From: Synaphobranchus kaupii
Taxonomy: Eukaryota > Chordata > Actinopteri > Anguilliformes > Synaphobranchidae
Direction: 5' to 3'
DNA: 64,000 nucleotides
NCBI GenBank assembly: GCA_029718625.1
Contig: CM056383.1
Location: 22,793,930-22,857,929, forward strand
Shown: piece after piece, positions 31,958 to 43,682 of the stretch
How the letters are laid out: every line of letters begins with the position of its first letter
Numbering within the stretch: the first letter of the stretch is position 1
Made by a program: the position numbers and the translations under genes
Notes under the pieces: generated by a model
The model's database searches: none
Told to the model about the DNA's origin: nothing
The model's input: only the letters and a program-made list of their open reading frames with translations

Positions 31958-32214
31958 GTAAATGCAAATTCTCAAAATATTAAACACATTTCAAACAACT
32001 TAACCGTTTCCAATAAAATTTCAACAAATATCTTGCCACCATGTTGTTTTCATTTAAACATTACCCGCTGTTGTTATTGGTGTTATTTTTTTGTGCAATT
32101 TAAATCGCTAACCACCGCAGGCCTTATCCAACACAATGGAAGCGGAGTGGGTTTTTTTTGTTCTCAAATGGCTCGGCTATTCTTGCATAGATTACAAACA
32201 ATACAACCACACAC

Positions 32215-33600
32215 TTACATTACAATTATTTGGCAGACGCTTTTATCCAAAGCGACGTACAATAAGTGCATTTTGAAGGTCATTCACGCGACTCCAAATC
32301 AAATCCGACAAAGCACAACTTTCTCACAGCGTAGGAGCTATCCTTAGTAATAAACATAAGTAGTACACAGTCAGCTATACATTCTGAATTATAAAATAAC
32401 CAAAAACACAAGTTAAATAGAAAACAAGCAAAAAACAGGAAGCGAGTACTATAGAATGGCCCTATATAGGCAGTTTAGGGGTGGAGTCTGAAAAAGTGCG
32501 TTTTCAGACCACGACGGAAAACAGACAGTGTTTCAGCTGAGTGCAGCAGAGTGGGGAGTTTGTTCCACCACTGGGGAGCTAGGGTGGAAAAGCTCCGCAG
32601 TCGGGACGAGTGGGAGCCATTAACACGGAGGGAGGGAAGTGCAAGTCGCCCTGCAGCAGCAGAGCGAAGTGGTCGAGCAGGAGCGTAGTGCTGGATTAAG
32701 TCCTATAGGTAGGAGGGGCCTGACCTTTTGGCTGCAGTGTAGGCCACGGTCAGAACTTTGAACCTGATCCTGGCCACAACTGGCAGCCAGTGGAGTGACC
32801 GCAGCAGGGGGGGTGACGCGCGTGAACTTCGGAAGTTTGAACACAAGCCCAGCAGCCACGTTCTGGACCAGTTGTAGGGGCCGAATGGCGCAGGATGGTA
32901 GGCTTGCGAGAAGGGAGTTGCAGTAGTCCAGACGTGAGGTGACCATGGTCTGGACAAGAAGCTGGGCGAAGTAGGTGGTCAGTTACGGCCGAATCCTCCT
33001 GATGTTGTAAAGGAGGAACCTGCAGGACCGTGCCATTGCCCTGATGTGTTCTTTGAAGTCCAGCTGGTCGTCCAGGACCACCCCCAGGTTCCTTGCAGAG
33101 CGGGAGGCGGTCACCATGGTTCCGTTGATGGTGATGGAGGTCTAGGAGCGGGGAGGTCTTGTATGGCATGAAGAGCAGCTCAGTCTTGTCGAGGTTGAGC
33201 TTCAGGTGATGGCTAGACATCCACTCAGAGATGTCAGCCAGGCAAGCAGATATTCTCTCCTTTACCTGTGGTACAGGTAGAGAGGAAGAGTTGAGTGTCA
33301 TCAGCATAACTATGGTAAGAGAAGCCATGTGAATTAATAACCAAACCAAGAGACTTAGTGTAAATGGAGAACAGCAGAGGACCCAGTACAGATCCCTGCG
33401 GGACTCCTGTAAAAAGTGGATGAGGTGCAGAGACAGAACCCTTCCAGAGACTTGGTAGGATCTATCTGTGAGGTAGGATGTAAACCAAGAGAGGGCGGTT
33501 CCAGAGATGCCCATCTCAGCCAGTGTGGAGATCAGGAATTTGTGGTTGACCGTGTTGAACGCTGCAGACAGATGGTAGTGTTGCCGGCACATGGTAACAA
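32215..33600 (-). mobile_element. L2-type LINE, 5'-truncated and frameshifted
   Basis: Minus strand. AFNTVNHKFLISTLAEMGI (RT palm) at about 33560, a YADDTQLF box at about 33300 in a second frame, then SEWMSSHHLKLNLDKTELL, then LDYCNSLLASLPSCAIRPLQ at about 32930. It ends with the widespread L2 3' tail (gtcgctttggataaaagcg at about 32240-32260, then gtaat repeats to 32215). Several frameshifts; dead. Confidence 0.85.
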
Positions 33601-34129
33601 GTGTTGTGCTGCGTTGTTTGCAACAGTGACAGTCTCGTCGCGGAGCTAGTCCGTGACAATAAACTTATATGCCCGTTTGCCTTCGAAAAGTTGGAAAAAC
33701 CGTATTTCATCTCTCTGGGTTGACACCTATGCTATCCTCTCTCTCTATCAATAGCCTGTCGCTCACACAAATGCTCCTCTCCACAACTTGAACTTGCTGG
33801 ATTTGAGAAAAAAAAACTTATTTATAGTGTAAGGTGGAAGAGCATGGCCAGATGCACCCCGTTGGTGTGACATCACATGCAATAGCCTATGTTTCTCCAC
33901 CTTGGCACTAGTTAGCCAAAATACACTACTCTTATGATGCTAAAAATTGCAATGAAATGTCGTGATTTGCAACAGGATAAATATGTAGCGCATGGATACA
34001 TCCAAATATATCAGTTAAATCAGCTAAAAAAAGTGGTTTAAGGGTTTATTATTACTAGTAATCATGCTTGCTTCCCTGTGCTCTCCCCCCTCTCTTCTAG
34101 TCCTGTGCTGCGAGTGTAATATGTTTTGT
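33601..34129. other. Intergenic, nothing recognised
   Basis: No repeat partner or gene pattern seen. A consensus polyadenylation hexamer (aataaa at about 33659) is present by itself. Confidence 0.35.
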
Positions 34130-34790
34130 ATACAGTGAGCACCATAATTCATTGGACAGTGTCACATTTTTTGTTATTTTGGTTCTATACTCTAGCACTT
34201 TGAGTTTGAAAGGATACAATGACAATGAGGTTGAAGTGGAGACTATCCACTTTAATTTGAGCATATTTGCATCCATATCGGATGGACCGTTTAGAAATTA
34301 TAGAACCTTTGGTACATAGCGCCCCCCCCCCCCCCATTTTTGGGCATCAAAACAATATTGGACAGTTTAACATAATGTAGAATAAAGTAATTTTTAATAT
34401 TTGGTCGCATATCCTTTGCAGGACATGACTTCCTGATGTCTGTGACCCAACAATATCAAAAGAATCTTGCTATCTTATTTTCTGGTAGTCCTACAAGCGA
34501 TACTATAAGCTCTTTGCATTTGAATGGATCTCTATGGGAATTGGGGGGTGGGACTAGATTTAGCTGTAAATTATACTGGAACAGTATGGAACACATGGCA
34601 CATGGTTGGCTAAATGGCTCTAAGTCACCAAGGGTCTGATGTATCAAACAAGCCTCAAACCATCACTCTGCTGCCAGATATGCAGTGGATATGAATGGAT
34701 CACTTTAAGGGTTGTTTCTCCTGACAAATTTTCCTAGTGAACTCTATGTCAGGAGAAGAAACCCTTCAACCCTTCAAAAAAAATAAAAAT
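34130..34790 (+). mobile_element. Tc1-type MITE carrying the shared module
   Basis: The left end tacagtgagcaccataattc and the next 250 bp (cattggacagtgtcac..., a poly-C run at 34322-34337) are a Tc1-type end common in fish. From 34390 the sequence is the arm of the 18277-19010 palindrome (about 350 bp, highly similar). It ends at about 34790 in an A-rich run; no right terminus. Confidence 0.65.
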
Positions 34791-34982
34791 AAAAAAGGAT
34801 TCATTCAGGAATGTCTGTCTTCTGAATCAAAAAAAGAAAGAAAAAAAAGATTCATACTTGAGGCCGGCAAACTTAATGGGTGTGAACAGTAGCTGGTTAA
34901 CCCCACCCCTAACCACTCCCCCACTAGAGTATCTGCCAGTATCTGTCACTGGTTGACAGCTGTAGCTAAGGCAGATACAGCC

Positions 34983-35255
34983 TCCAACCACAATTGCAAC
35001 CACAATCGTTCCAACCACAATTGCAATCCCAGACTTTTTTCTTAATTAGGTACTCATGGTTAGAGGGATCATTTACCCTCTTAAGCCACATTAGAAGAAA
35101 ATAGTCATAAATAGCTTTGCATGCCATGAAGACTAAAAGTACCATGTTTGAATTGCGCTATATTACAAACAATTACATAAAAAGAGGCAGCAAATGTTTT
35201 TTAACTGATCAAAATAAAGACTGAGGTAAATCAGGCTCCTAATTGATTAAAATGT
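34983..35255 (+). repeat. Single arm of the long-armed MITE family
   Basis: Matches the 23246-23485 plus 27776-27830 arm in order (ccaaccacaattgcaatccc, cttaattaggt, tagagggat, gactgaggt, ggctcctaatt). It shows the arm uninterrupted by an LTR element, and so gives the empty site for the Gmr1 insertion. Confidence 0.7.
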
Positions 35256-35852
35256 AGACATACGGCCACTAAAACTAACCATTTGGTAGATAATGAAGAA
35301 TTCAAAGATAATGCAAATGACAACATTAAAATAAACTATAATGGTGTATTTAAAGTCCGAAGTCAGGTGCAATAGTGTGCAACAGCAGGGCCCTGCTCTG
35401 GTCAGTGCAATAGCACAGTGTTCAATGTTCAGCTCTATAATGTCCAATGCAGCTGGAGATAGAGTCGAAGTGAATCTACAAATGGAGTCTTGTTCAGAGC
35501 TGTTCTGGAGTTTGGTAGGGGGCATGTGATGTCTTGTGTCTTTTTTAGTGCATCTGTCACACGCTGGAAGGATGTGGCCAGGAAGGGGAGAGAGATTTTT
35601 ACCTGGAGCACTGGTAGATCTACACTGCGGGGAGTTACTTTGTGCTTCCTAATAATTTTGGAGCAGCAATGCTGACAAAATTGCCTCTCTGTCAATATGA
35701 TCCAGACATTGTCTATCAATTCATCTATATAATATTTGTGTGGTATGATATACCAGACGGTCAGTCATATAGCCTACTTCTACATATTTTTCTTTTTTAT
35801 GACAGCTCTTTGATAATTGCAAGTAGTCTAGGCAAAGGAAAATAAGATTAAT
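35256..35852. other. Unassigned sequence with one open minus frame
   Basis: A 94-codon minus frame (35719-35435) is open but matches no family I know and has no splice or start context, so it is not called a gene. Confidence 0.3.
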
Positions 35853-36521
35853 ATTTTTATTTATTTATTTATTTCGGCATGTATATAGTCACACTTCATC
35901 ACATTTCTGAAATATGCCTTGAACAAATACAGTACCTGCCGAAAAGGGATACGGGAAAAAGCAGACTGCTTATCAAAGTCCCGCCCCAATTCCCTCACAA
36001 TTTTAAATGTTCATATTATACATTTGTTTAAAACAGATTTTTTAGTATCACAACAGCATAGCTGAATTTTCTTTATAACAAAACAGATCGAGAAAGAAAA
36101 AATAAGCTATAGTAAAATAAACCAAATATTAAAGTCCAAATAAGTCGGATTTAAATGTACATGTCATACATTAGTCAAAACAATTTGTTTCATTTCAACA
36201 GCAGACAGTCCCGAATATTGTTCGGATAATGTCCAAAATAAATGTGTCCGTTTCTTCGTTTTTATGATGCTCTGTTGTCCCCTGTAAATTCAGTGCATTA
36301 TGCCTGAGTAGGTATGAGTCCCAATCTCCGAGTTCATTACCCATCACTATTTTCTGCACTGGCCTTCGGAGGCTTGGTGATTTCTGCCTTCTTGTGTTGC
36401 AAGGTCCAGGATCCTGTGTAAACCGCTTGCATTGTTTTTTGTTGTTGTTTTTTTTGTTTTTTTTTTTTTTTTTTTTTGCACATCGTGACATTGTTTTCAT
36501 TTCCTGACAACCCCCTATTGT

Positions 36522-37818
36522 TTATACTTGATAGTTTCCTACCATCTTGCATCTTATCTTACTCTTGAAGGTCTTTAAGTTTGTAGACATTTTAATCTCA
36601 TCATGTAAACTGTTCCAAAGCTTAACCCCCTCAATGGATAATGAATGACCTCTGAGTGTTGACTTTATAGATTTTTGTTTATAAATCATGTTTCCTCTTA
36701 GGTTATATATGTCATCTCTCTTTAGAAACAGGTTCTGTATATTTACGGGTAAGAGATTTTTGGAGGCTAAGAATAATATTTGTACGGTATTATATTTAAT
36801 TATATCCTGCCACTTGAGAAACTTTGCCTTAATAAACAAATCATTTGTGTGGTCTCTATATGGGACACAATATACAACTCTCATTGCCCTTTTTTGGAGT
36901 TTAAACAGCGGCTCTGTAGTGTCTTTATAAGTGTGTCCCCACACTTCAACACAGTAGTGAAGGTGGGGTGTTATGAGTGCCGAGTAAATTGTCTTAAGTG
37001 AATGTTGATTGAGTAATTTCTGCATTTTCCACAAAATAGACACGCTTTTGGCCAACTTACATTGAACTAGCTTCACATGTGGTTTCCATGTCAGGAGGCC
37101 ATCTACCGTAACCCCCAGAATCTTGTGTTCGTTCACTCGTTCAATGTTGGTACCATTGACCTTTAAGTTTATGTTTTCCTTCAGGCCTCTTTTCCCAAAT
37201 AATATGAATTTTGTCTTTGAAAGGTTTAGTGATAGTTTATTAATATTAAACCACGTGTGAAGCTTTGACATTTCATTGTTAACTGATGTGACCATTTGAT
37301 TAAGATCAATTCCAGAGCAGAGGATGTTTGTGTCATCCGCGAATAAAATTAATTTTAAAACGTCAGATACTTTGACTATGTCATTAATATATAGTATAAA
37401 TAATTTTGGTCCTAAGACTGAACCCTGTGTGACCCCACAGGTGATGTCCAGGCATGTTGATATGTTGTCCCCTATCTGAACAAATTGAACTCTATTTGAT
37501 AGGTAACTCTTTATCCATTGTAATGCGATTCCTCTAACTCCATATCTGTACAATTTTTCAATCAATATGCTGTGGTTTATCGTGTCAAAAGCTTTTTTCA
37601 GGTCAATGAAGATGCCTATGGTGAATAATTTCCGGTCTAGCGCGTCTTTGATAAATTCTATGGATTCTGTTAGGGCCAGTGCTGTTGAATGTTTTTTCCT
37701 GAACCCGTATTGGCTGTCACATAGCAGTTTGTGTTTATCAATGAACTTATCTAATCTGACATTAAAGAGCTTTTCAATAATTTTTGAGCACTGTGGTAAA
37801 ATTGAAACAGGACGATAG
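36522..37818 (-). pseudogene. LINE ORF2, reverse transcriptase C-terminal part
   Basis: Open from the insertion point (37818) to 36522: RPVSILPQCSKIIEK, FRKKHSTALALTESI, GIFIDLKKAFDTINHSI (first catalytic Asp), VTQGSVLGPKLFILYIND, LFADDTNIL (catalytic DD), LSLNLSKTKFILFG, then the thumb and C-terminal region (NSLHDEIKMSTNLKTFKSK). No stop within this part, so it was broken recently by the LTR element. Confidence 0.85.
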
Positions 37819-39327
37819 TGTTACGATCCTGATACGGGACGAACCCAAGTGCAACGACCAGGAGGCAGATTCAAGAAAAGGGGATATTTATTAAGCGTTG
37901 GGGTAGTCCCAAAGCTGTACAGGAAAGGCAAAACAGAATTAATACATAGAACATAAATTAAGTCCTATACGGACTGCTCCAAGCCGGAGCTGGACTTGAA
38001 ATCAAGGAGGGTTCCAAGCCGGAACCGAAGGGGTGCAGGACTGGAAGTCCAAGCCGGACTGGGTGCAGGAAGTGCCCTACTGTTCCAAGCCGGAACTGGA
38101 CAGGGTAGGTGGAGGCGTAGCACCGGGTCTGGACCGGAACTGGACCGGGAGGTCCACTCAGGAAAACGGGAGCCGACACGGAACTTGTTCCAAGCCGGAA
38201 CTGGACTTTACTGGAGGTGTACAACACACCGGCACTGGACTGGAACTGGACTGGAACTGGACAGGAACTGGGCTGGAACTGGACCGGGAGGTCCACTCAG
38301 GAAACGGGTGCTGGAACGGAATACGTTCCAAGCCGGAACAGGACTCTCACGGAATGGTGGGCTATACACCGGGACTGGACTGGAACTGGACCGGGTGAAT
38401 CACTCAGGTACAGGTACTGGAACGGCGCGAATGTTCCAAGCCGAAACTGGACTTTACTTGGGCGGAGAATCTCTCTCCGGGACTGACACAGGAACTGGAC
38501 CGGGTTATCAACTTGAGTCAAAAGGGTAGAAAGCAGAGGTTAGTAGCAGGGTACTGCAGACAGGGTTACGACCGGGAGGTCTTAAAGGAGGTTTTGACGA
38601 CAGCCAGGGTTTGTAGCTGGCGAAAACCCGACGGGGCTGGGAGGTGAGGCATAGCTCGGGTAGGTCTCGTCGGAGCCGGCTGAACTCCAGGGATCCTGGA
38701 ACCGTAACCGAAGTACAGGAGGTAGCTACGGCCGGACAGGAACGACAGAGAGAGTTAGCCAGGCAGGACTTGGCAGCGGATCTAGACCCGAGCTGGAGGT
38801 GGGAGTACCGCAACACACTCACGCAACATAAAGGGGAAACAAACACTGCTACAGGGAGGCTGGAACCACGGCGTCTGGAGATTTGAAGGGAGACAAGTAA
38901 GTAGCATGCAACAGCGAATGTTACGGGAGGATAGCTACCAAACCGCAGAACAGGTAAGCAGATAAACAACAGCGAACTGTAGAACACCGGACCAGAAACG
39001 TGACATGACATAAACAAGGTAGGTTAGTTAACGAACTGGCGCCGACTAGCAACCAGACAGGGGTTTAAATAGTGCAGGGAATGAAAGAGTGAATGAGAAA
39101 CAGGTGTGATAATTAACCGGGAGTGATTGCAAAACACAAAGGTGAGGAATGCATGCAACGAGTAGGGAGAGCGATAGGCGGAAACAAAAGTGACAATAAA
39201 ACGAACAAGACAGAGGAAGACGCCCAGACTGCAGCAGCAGGGAAAACACGGACAAAGGAATCCAACATGACACGGAGGGAAACAGGGAAAACACGGAAAA
39301 CGGACAGGAAGGGAACGGAACGTTACA
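37819..39327 (-). repeat. 3' LTR of the chromovirus
   Basis: 1509 bp. It carries seven copies of a (GTTCC)AAGCCGGA(AC) motif (about 37979, 38011, 38048, 38082, 38187, 38325, 38433) and a minisatellite of an 11-bp ggaactggact unit at about 38229-38290. The open frames seen across it are by-products of these repeats. Confidence 0.92.
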
Positions 39328-39343
39328 GTACCCCCCCCCCCCT
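39328..39343 (-). other. Polypurine tract of the chromovirus
   Basis: On the minus strand this is gag followed by a run of 13 G and tac, directly before the 3' LTR. It primes plus-strand synthesis in LTR elements. Confidence 0.75.
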
Positions 39344-41367
39344 CAATGTACGCCACCTGGCGTACCAGGAGGCCTGGTTTTATCAGGGAACAGTCTGTGG
39401 AAATCCAGGATGAGCGAGTGATCCAGAATAAGGCTCTTGTGGAGCCACGACCGCTCCTCAGGACCATATCCCTCCCAGTCGACGAGGTATTGGAAGCCCC
39501 GGCCCTTACGGCGGATATCAATAACACGGTTAACCGTGTAGGCCGGGGCGTCGTCGATAACCCAGACGGGAGGTGGAGGGATGGTGGGAGTACTGAGGGG
39601 GCTGGAGGAGACAGGCTTAATCTGGGAAACATGAAAAACAGGGTAAACTTTGAGGGAGGCAGGGAGGGAAAGTTTAACCGAAACTGGATTAACCAAACAA
39701 ATGATAGGGAAGGGACCAATAAAGCGGGGCTGGAGTTTCTTGGATGAGGAGGGAAGGGAAATATTAGCGGTAGAGAGCCAGACCTGCTGACCGGCCCTAT
39801 ACTGCGGGGCTGCGGTCCTGTGAAGGTCCGCCAGACGTTGGGAACGGGAATTGGAGCGAAGGAGTGCGGTGCGCGTAAGCCTCCACATGCGTTTACATCT
39901 AAGTAGATGGGATTTAACAGAGGGGACAGCTACCTCAGCCTCCTGGGCCGACAGGAGAGGGGGTTGATAGCCTAACGAGCATTCGAACGGAGATAACCCT
40001 GTAGAAGCACACTTAAGGGAATTGTGAGCGTACTCGACCCAGGGGAGAAAACGGCTCCAAGAGGCGGGATTACGCACAGTGACGCACCGCAGGGCGGCCC
40101 CCAGGTCCTGGTTCGCCCTCTCTGCCTGGCCGTTAGACTGGGGATGAAAACCAGAAGATAAACTAGCCGAGGCACCCAGGGCTACACAGAACGCCTTCCA
40201 AACCCGGGAGGAGAACTGGGGCCCACGATCAGACACAATGTCAGAGGGGATCCCGTGCAGCCTGACCACATGCAACACCAAGAGCTCAGCGGTCTCAAGG
40301 GCAGACGGGAGTTTAGGGAGGGGAACAAAGTGAACCGCCTTGGAGAACCGGTCCACTATTGTCAGAATAACGGTGTTACCTTCTGACAATGGCAGACCGG
40401 TGACGAAGTCCACGCCAATGTGACTCCAAGGACGGCCCGGGACAGGGAGGGGAAGGAGAAGACCAGAGGGAGGCTGGTGGGATGCCTTGCTCCTGGCGCA
40501 CACAGAGCAGGCCAGGACAAAGGCACGGGTATCCCCCTTAAGGGTAGGCCACCAAAAACTCCTCCTGACAAGGGCGATCGTTCTGGCAACACCTGGGTGA
40601 CATGCCAGGCACGAGGCGTGAACCCATTCAAGGACCTGGGAGCGGACGGAATTGGGCACAAAAAGGCAGGAGTTAGGGTTACTGCGGGGATCCGGTTGGG
40701 AAGTCTGAGCGGCCTTCACGATACCCTCGATCTCCCAGGAGACCGCAGCCACCACACAGGAAGCCGGTAGAATGGGCTCCGGATCAGCAGGACTGGAGGG
40801 GAGGGAAAAAATACGGGACAAGGCATCTGCCTTGATATTACGGGAACCGGGGCGGAAAGAAACAGAAAAATTAAAACGGGCAAAAAATAACGACCATCTA
40901 GCCTGACGGGCATTAAGCCTCTTGGCAGTTTTTAAATAAATAAGGTTTTGATGGTCGGTCAAAACAAGGAAGGGATTACCTGCCCCCTCCAGCCAGTGGC
41001 GCCACTCCTCAAGAGCCAGTTTGATAGCCAGCAGTTCCCCGATCCCCGACATCATAGTTTCGCTCAGCGGAGGACAGTCTCCGGGAGAAGAATGCGCAGG
41101 GATGGAGCTTGTTGTCCAAGGCGGCTCGTTGAGACAGAATGGCCCCCACGCCGGTGTCGGAGGCATCCACCTCAACGGTGAACTGACGAGAAGTGTCCGG
41201 GTGACAGAGGATAGGAGCTGAGGAAAACCGAACCTTAAGCAGTTCAAATGCTCGCTGGGCATCGGAATTCCAACAGAAGGGCAAAGCAACGGAGGTGAGT
41301 TTAGTAAGGGGAGCGGCAATGACACTATAATTGCGGATAAAGCGGCGATAGAAATTAGCGAACCCAA
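39343..41367 (-). pseudogene. Chromovirus pol: RNase H, integrase, chromodomain
   Basis: True pol reading starts at about 41044 ([18 protein letters not shown]); the frame before that is out of phase. RNase [19 protein letters not shown]. Integrase: zinc region [11 protein letters not shown] ... CSVCARSKA; core D (GVDFVTGLP), D ([10 protein letters not shown]), E ([11 protein letters not shown]). C terminus: [20 protein letters not shown], then [12 protein letters not shown], a complete chromodomain that in this group targets integration to marked histones. It stops three codons after the chromodomain tail, next to the polypurine tract. Complete by itself but separated from RT by the frameshift. 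Confidence 0.9.
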
Positions 41368-42694
41368 GGAACTGCTGAAGGTGCTTGCGAGAGGTGGGTT
41401 GGGGCCATTCTGTCACCGCCTTGATTTTCGCAGGGTCCGCCCGGATACTGCCCTCCTCGATGATGAAGCCGAGGAACGGGACAGTAGAGACGTGAAACGA
41501 ACATTTCTCCGCCTTGACGAATAGCTGATTCTCCAGCAGCCGCTGGAGAACCTCCCGGACGTGGAGAACGTGTTCCTGGGGGGATTTAGAAAAAATTTAA
41601 ATGTCATCAATGTAAACAAATACACTCTTCCCCAGTAGGTCACGCAAAACGTCGTTCACCATGCCCTGGAAGACTGCTGGGGCGTTAGTAAGGCCGAAGG
41701 GGACCACCAGGTATTCATAGTGGCCCAACGGGGTGTTGAAAGCAGTCTTCCATTCGTCCCCCTCCCGTATACGCACCAAATGATAAGCGTTACGGAGGTC
41801 GAGCTTAGTAAACGTAACCGCTTGCGAGAGGGGTTCAAAGGCGGTGTTAATGAGGGGAAGAGGGTACTTGTTACGGATAGTGACTTGATTGAGTCCACGG
41901 TAGTCGATGCAGGGTCGCAGAGAGCCATCCTTCTTCCCCACGAAGAAGAACCCTGCACCGACCGGGGATGAGGAGGGACGGATAATACCCGAAGCGAGGG
42001 ACTCATGAATATACTCCTCCATAGCCAGTTTCTCCGGTCCCGACAGACTGTAGAGGCGGCCAGATGGCAGTTTGGCTCCCGCCAGCAGATCGATACAACA
42101 GTCGTACGGCCTGTGAGGAGGTAAGGACAGAGCACGTGACTTAGAAAAAACCTGTACCAGATCGTGATATTGGTTAGGAACATTAGATAAATCGGGCACA
42201 GGTTGCACAGAACAGGGATTTCTGGACCCCGGAGGGGGTAGAGCAGAACGGAGACAACTGGCTAGACAGTGGGCACTCCACGCCAGGATGCGACCGGCTT
42301 TCCAGTCAATATGAGGGTTGTGGAGGCGGAGCCAGGTTTGACCTAAAACAAGAGCAGATTGTTTAGAATGGATGAGTAGGAGTTGAATAGATTCCCGATG
42401 ATTGCCAGACAAAACAAGTTGGATAGGAACAGTGGAGTGGGTAACTAGCCCCAAGCTCCTACCGTCCAGAGCAAGAGCTGAAATGGGAGAGGGTAGAAGC
42501 TCCGTGGGAATGCCGGCCCTCCTGGCGAAGGTGATATCCATAAAGTTGGCGTCGGCTCCGGAATCGATGAGAGCCGAGGAGGCCGCTGTCTTGTCCCTCC
42601 AAAGGAGGGTAGCCTTGAACACAAGGCGATCCTGAGCTGCATGGTTTGGGATGATGGGGCTCGTCAGTACGCCCAGTTTTACTGGCGAGCCCAT
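41009..42694 (-). pseudogene. Chromovirus pol: protease and reverse transcriptase, broken
   Basis: Starts in the gag overlap ([10 protein letters not shown]). Protease: [13 protein letters not shown] (catalytic DSG). [52 protein letters not shown] (first Asp), FVYIDDI (DD) at about 41600, where a TAA follows at once. The same frame continues below the stop to 41009 ([32 protein letters not shown] of RNase H) until a one-base G insertion near 41044 throws it out. Both lesions are single-base events. Confidence 0.9.
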
Positions 42695-43662
42695 TCTTTT
42701 GGGCGAATAGGACAGGAGGCGATCTGATGGCCAGGCTTGCCGCAGTAAAAACAGGACCTAGTGCGAAGACGGCGTTGGCGCTCCTCGGGGTCGACCGAAA
42801 CTCTGCCCAGTTGCATAGGCTCCTCCTCGAAGACACCAGTCGACGCCCTAGATCCAGTGACAGAGGTGTGTAGGCGTACGTTAGGAGTGTCGGAGGGTAG
42901 ATGACGCCCGGAGCTTCTTCCCCGCTCACGGGCCCGGATACGGAGACGATTATCTATAGCAATGGCGAGGCTAATGAGACTATTGAGGGAGTTGGACTCT
43001 TCCCGAGTAGCAAGCTGGTCCTTGAGTTCCTCGCTAAGAGCTTGGCGGAAAGCCCCCTGAAGGGAGGTGTCATTCCATCCGGACTCCGTGGCGAGGGTGC
43101 GAAACTGAATGGCCATCTCTGCGACGCTGCGATTGCCTTGACGAACTTGGAGCAGACGTTGGGTAGCGTCTCGCCCGCAGGTAGGGTGATCAAACACGCG
43201 CCGCATCTCAGCGGTAAAGGCTGCAAAGTTGCTGCACAACGGAGCCTGGCTGTCCCAGATGGATGTAGCCCACTCCAGGGCACTTCCTCCCAAGCTGCTC
43301 ATGATGAACGCGATCTTACAGGAGTCAGAGGCGAAGGAGGTGGGCTGCATACGGAACACTATGTCACACTTCATTAAAAATTCACGACATCTCCCCAACC
43401 CCCCGCGATATAACTCGGGGTGTTGCACTCGGGGCTCCCGGCTTGAAGTGGGAGCCGGAGCCTCCGGAGGTGGTTCAGGAGCGGGAGGAATTGGGCCCAC
43501 AGGAATCCGCGGTAGCGGCTGGTGAAGCGAAAGTTGAGCTACCTGCTCCGTGATGCCCCTTAGTACTTCCAAAACATCATCCAAACGACGGCCCTGTTGG
43601 TCGCTGACCGCAGTTTGGCAGGAGAAGGCGTGGCAAATCTGTTCCAGGTCGGCTGGGTCCAT
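42679..43662 (-). CDS. Chromovirus Gag
   Basis: 327 codons, intact. A proline-rich segment (about residues 50-75) precedes the capsid-like core ([39 protein letters not shown]), related to the gag from which mammalian RTL/PEG10 genes derive. One zinc knuckle, [14 protein letters not shown], lies near the end. The start codon is only 20 nt inside the 5' LTR, and the TGGCCC primer-site candidate overlaps that stretch. It overlaps pol by 16 bp in the -1 frame. It forms the virus-like particle. Confidence 0.9.
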   Translation of the reverse strand: MDPADLEQICHAFSCQTAVSDQQGRRLDDVLEVLRGITEQVAQLSLHQPLPRIPVGPIPPAPEPPPEAPAPTSSREPRVQHPELYRGGLGRCREFLMKCDIVFRMQPTSFASDSCKIAFIMSSLGGSALEWATSIWDSQAPLCSNFAAFTAEMRRVFDHPTCGRDATQRLLQVRQGNRSVAEMAIQFRTLATESGWNDTSLQGAFRQALSEELKDQLATREESNSLNSLISLAIAIDNRLRIRARERGRSSGRHLPSDTPNVRLHTSVTGSRASTGVFEEEPMQLGRVSVDPEERQRRLRTRSCFYCGKPGHQIASCPIRPKEWARQ

Positions 43663-43682
43663 GCTTTTGGGCCAGTTCGTTC

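Noticed and set aside
35435..35719. 94-codon minus frame as a gene
   Set aside because: No family pattern, splice site or start context.
37996..38529. Long open frames across the LTR (and 43860-44404), rich in G, T, E, L and D
   Set aside because: They come from the 11-bp and 15-bp repeats of the LTR, occur in several frames at once and are the same in both LTRs; no domain.
39024..39719. Minus frame of 231 codons covering LTR, polypurine tract and pol end
   Set aside because: Out of phase with pol; a shadow of the chromodomain region and the LTR.
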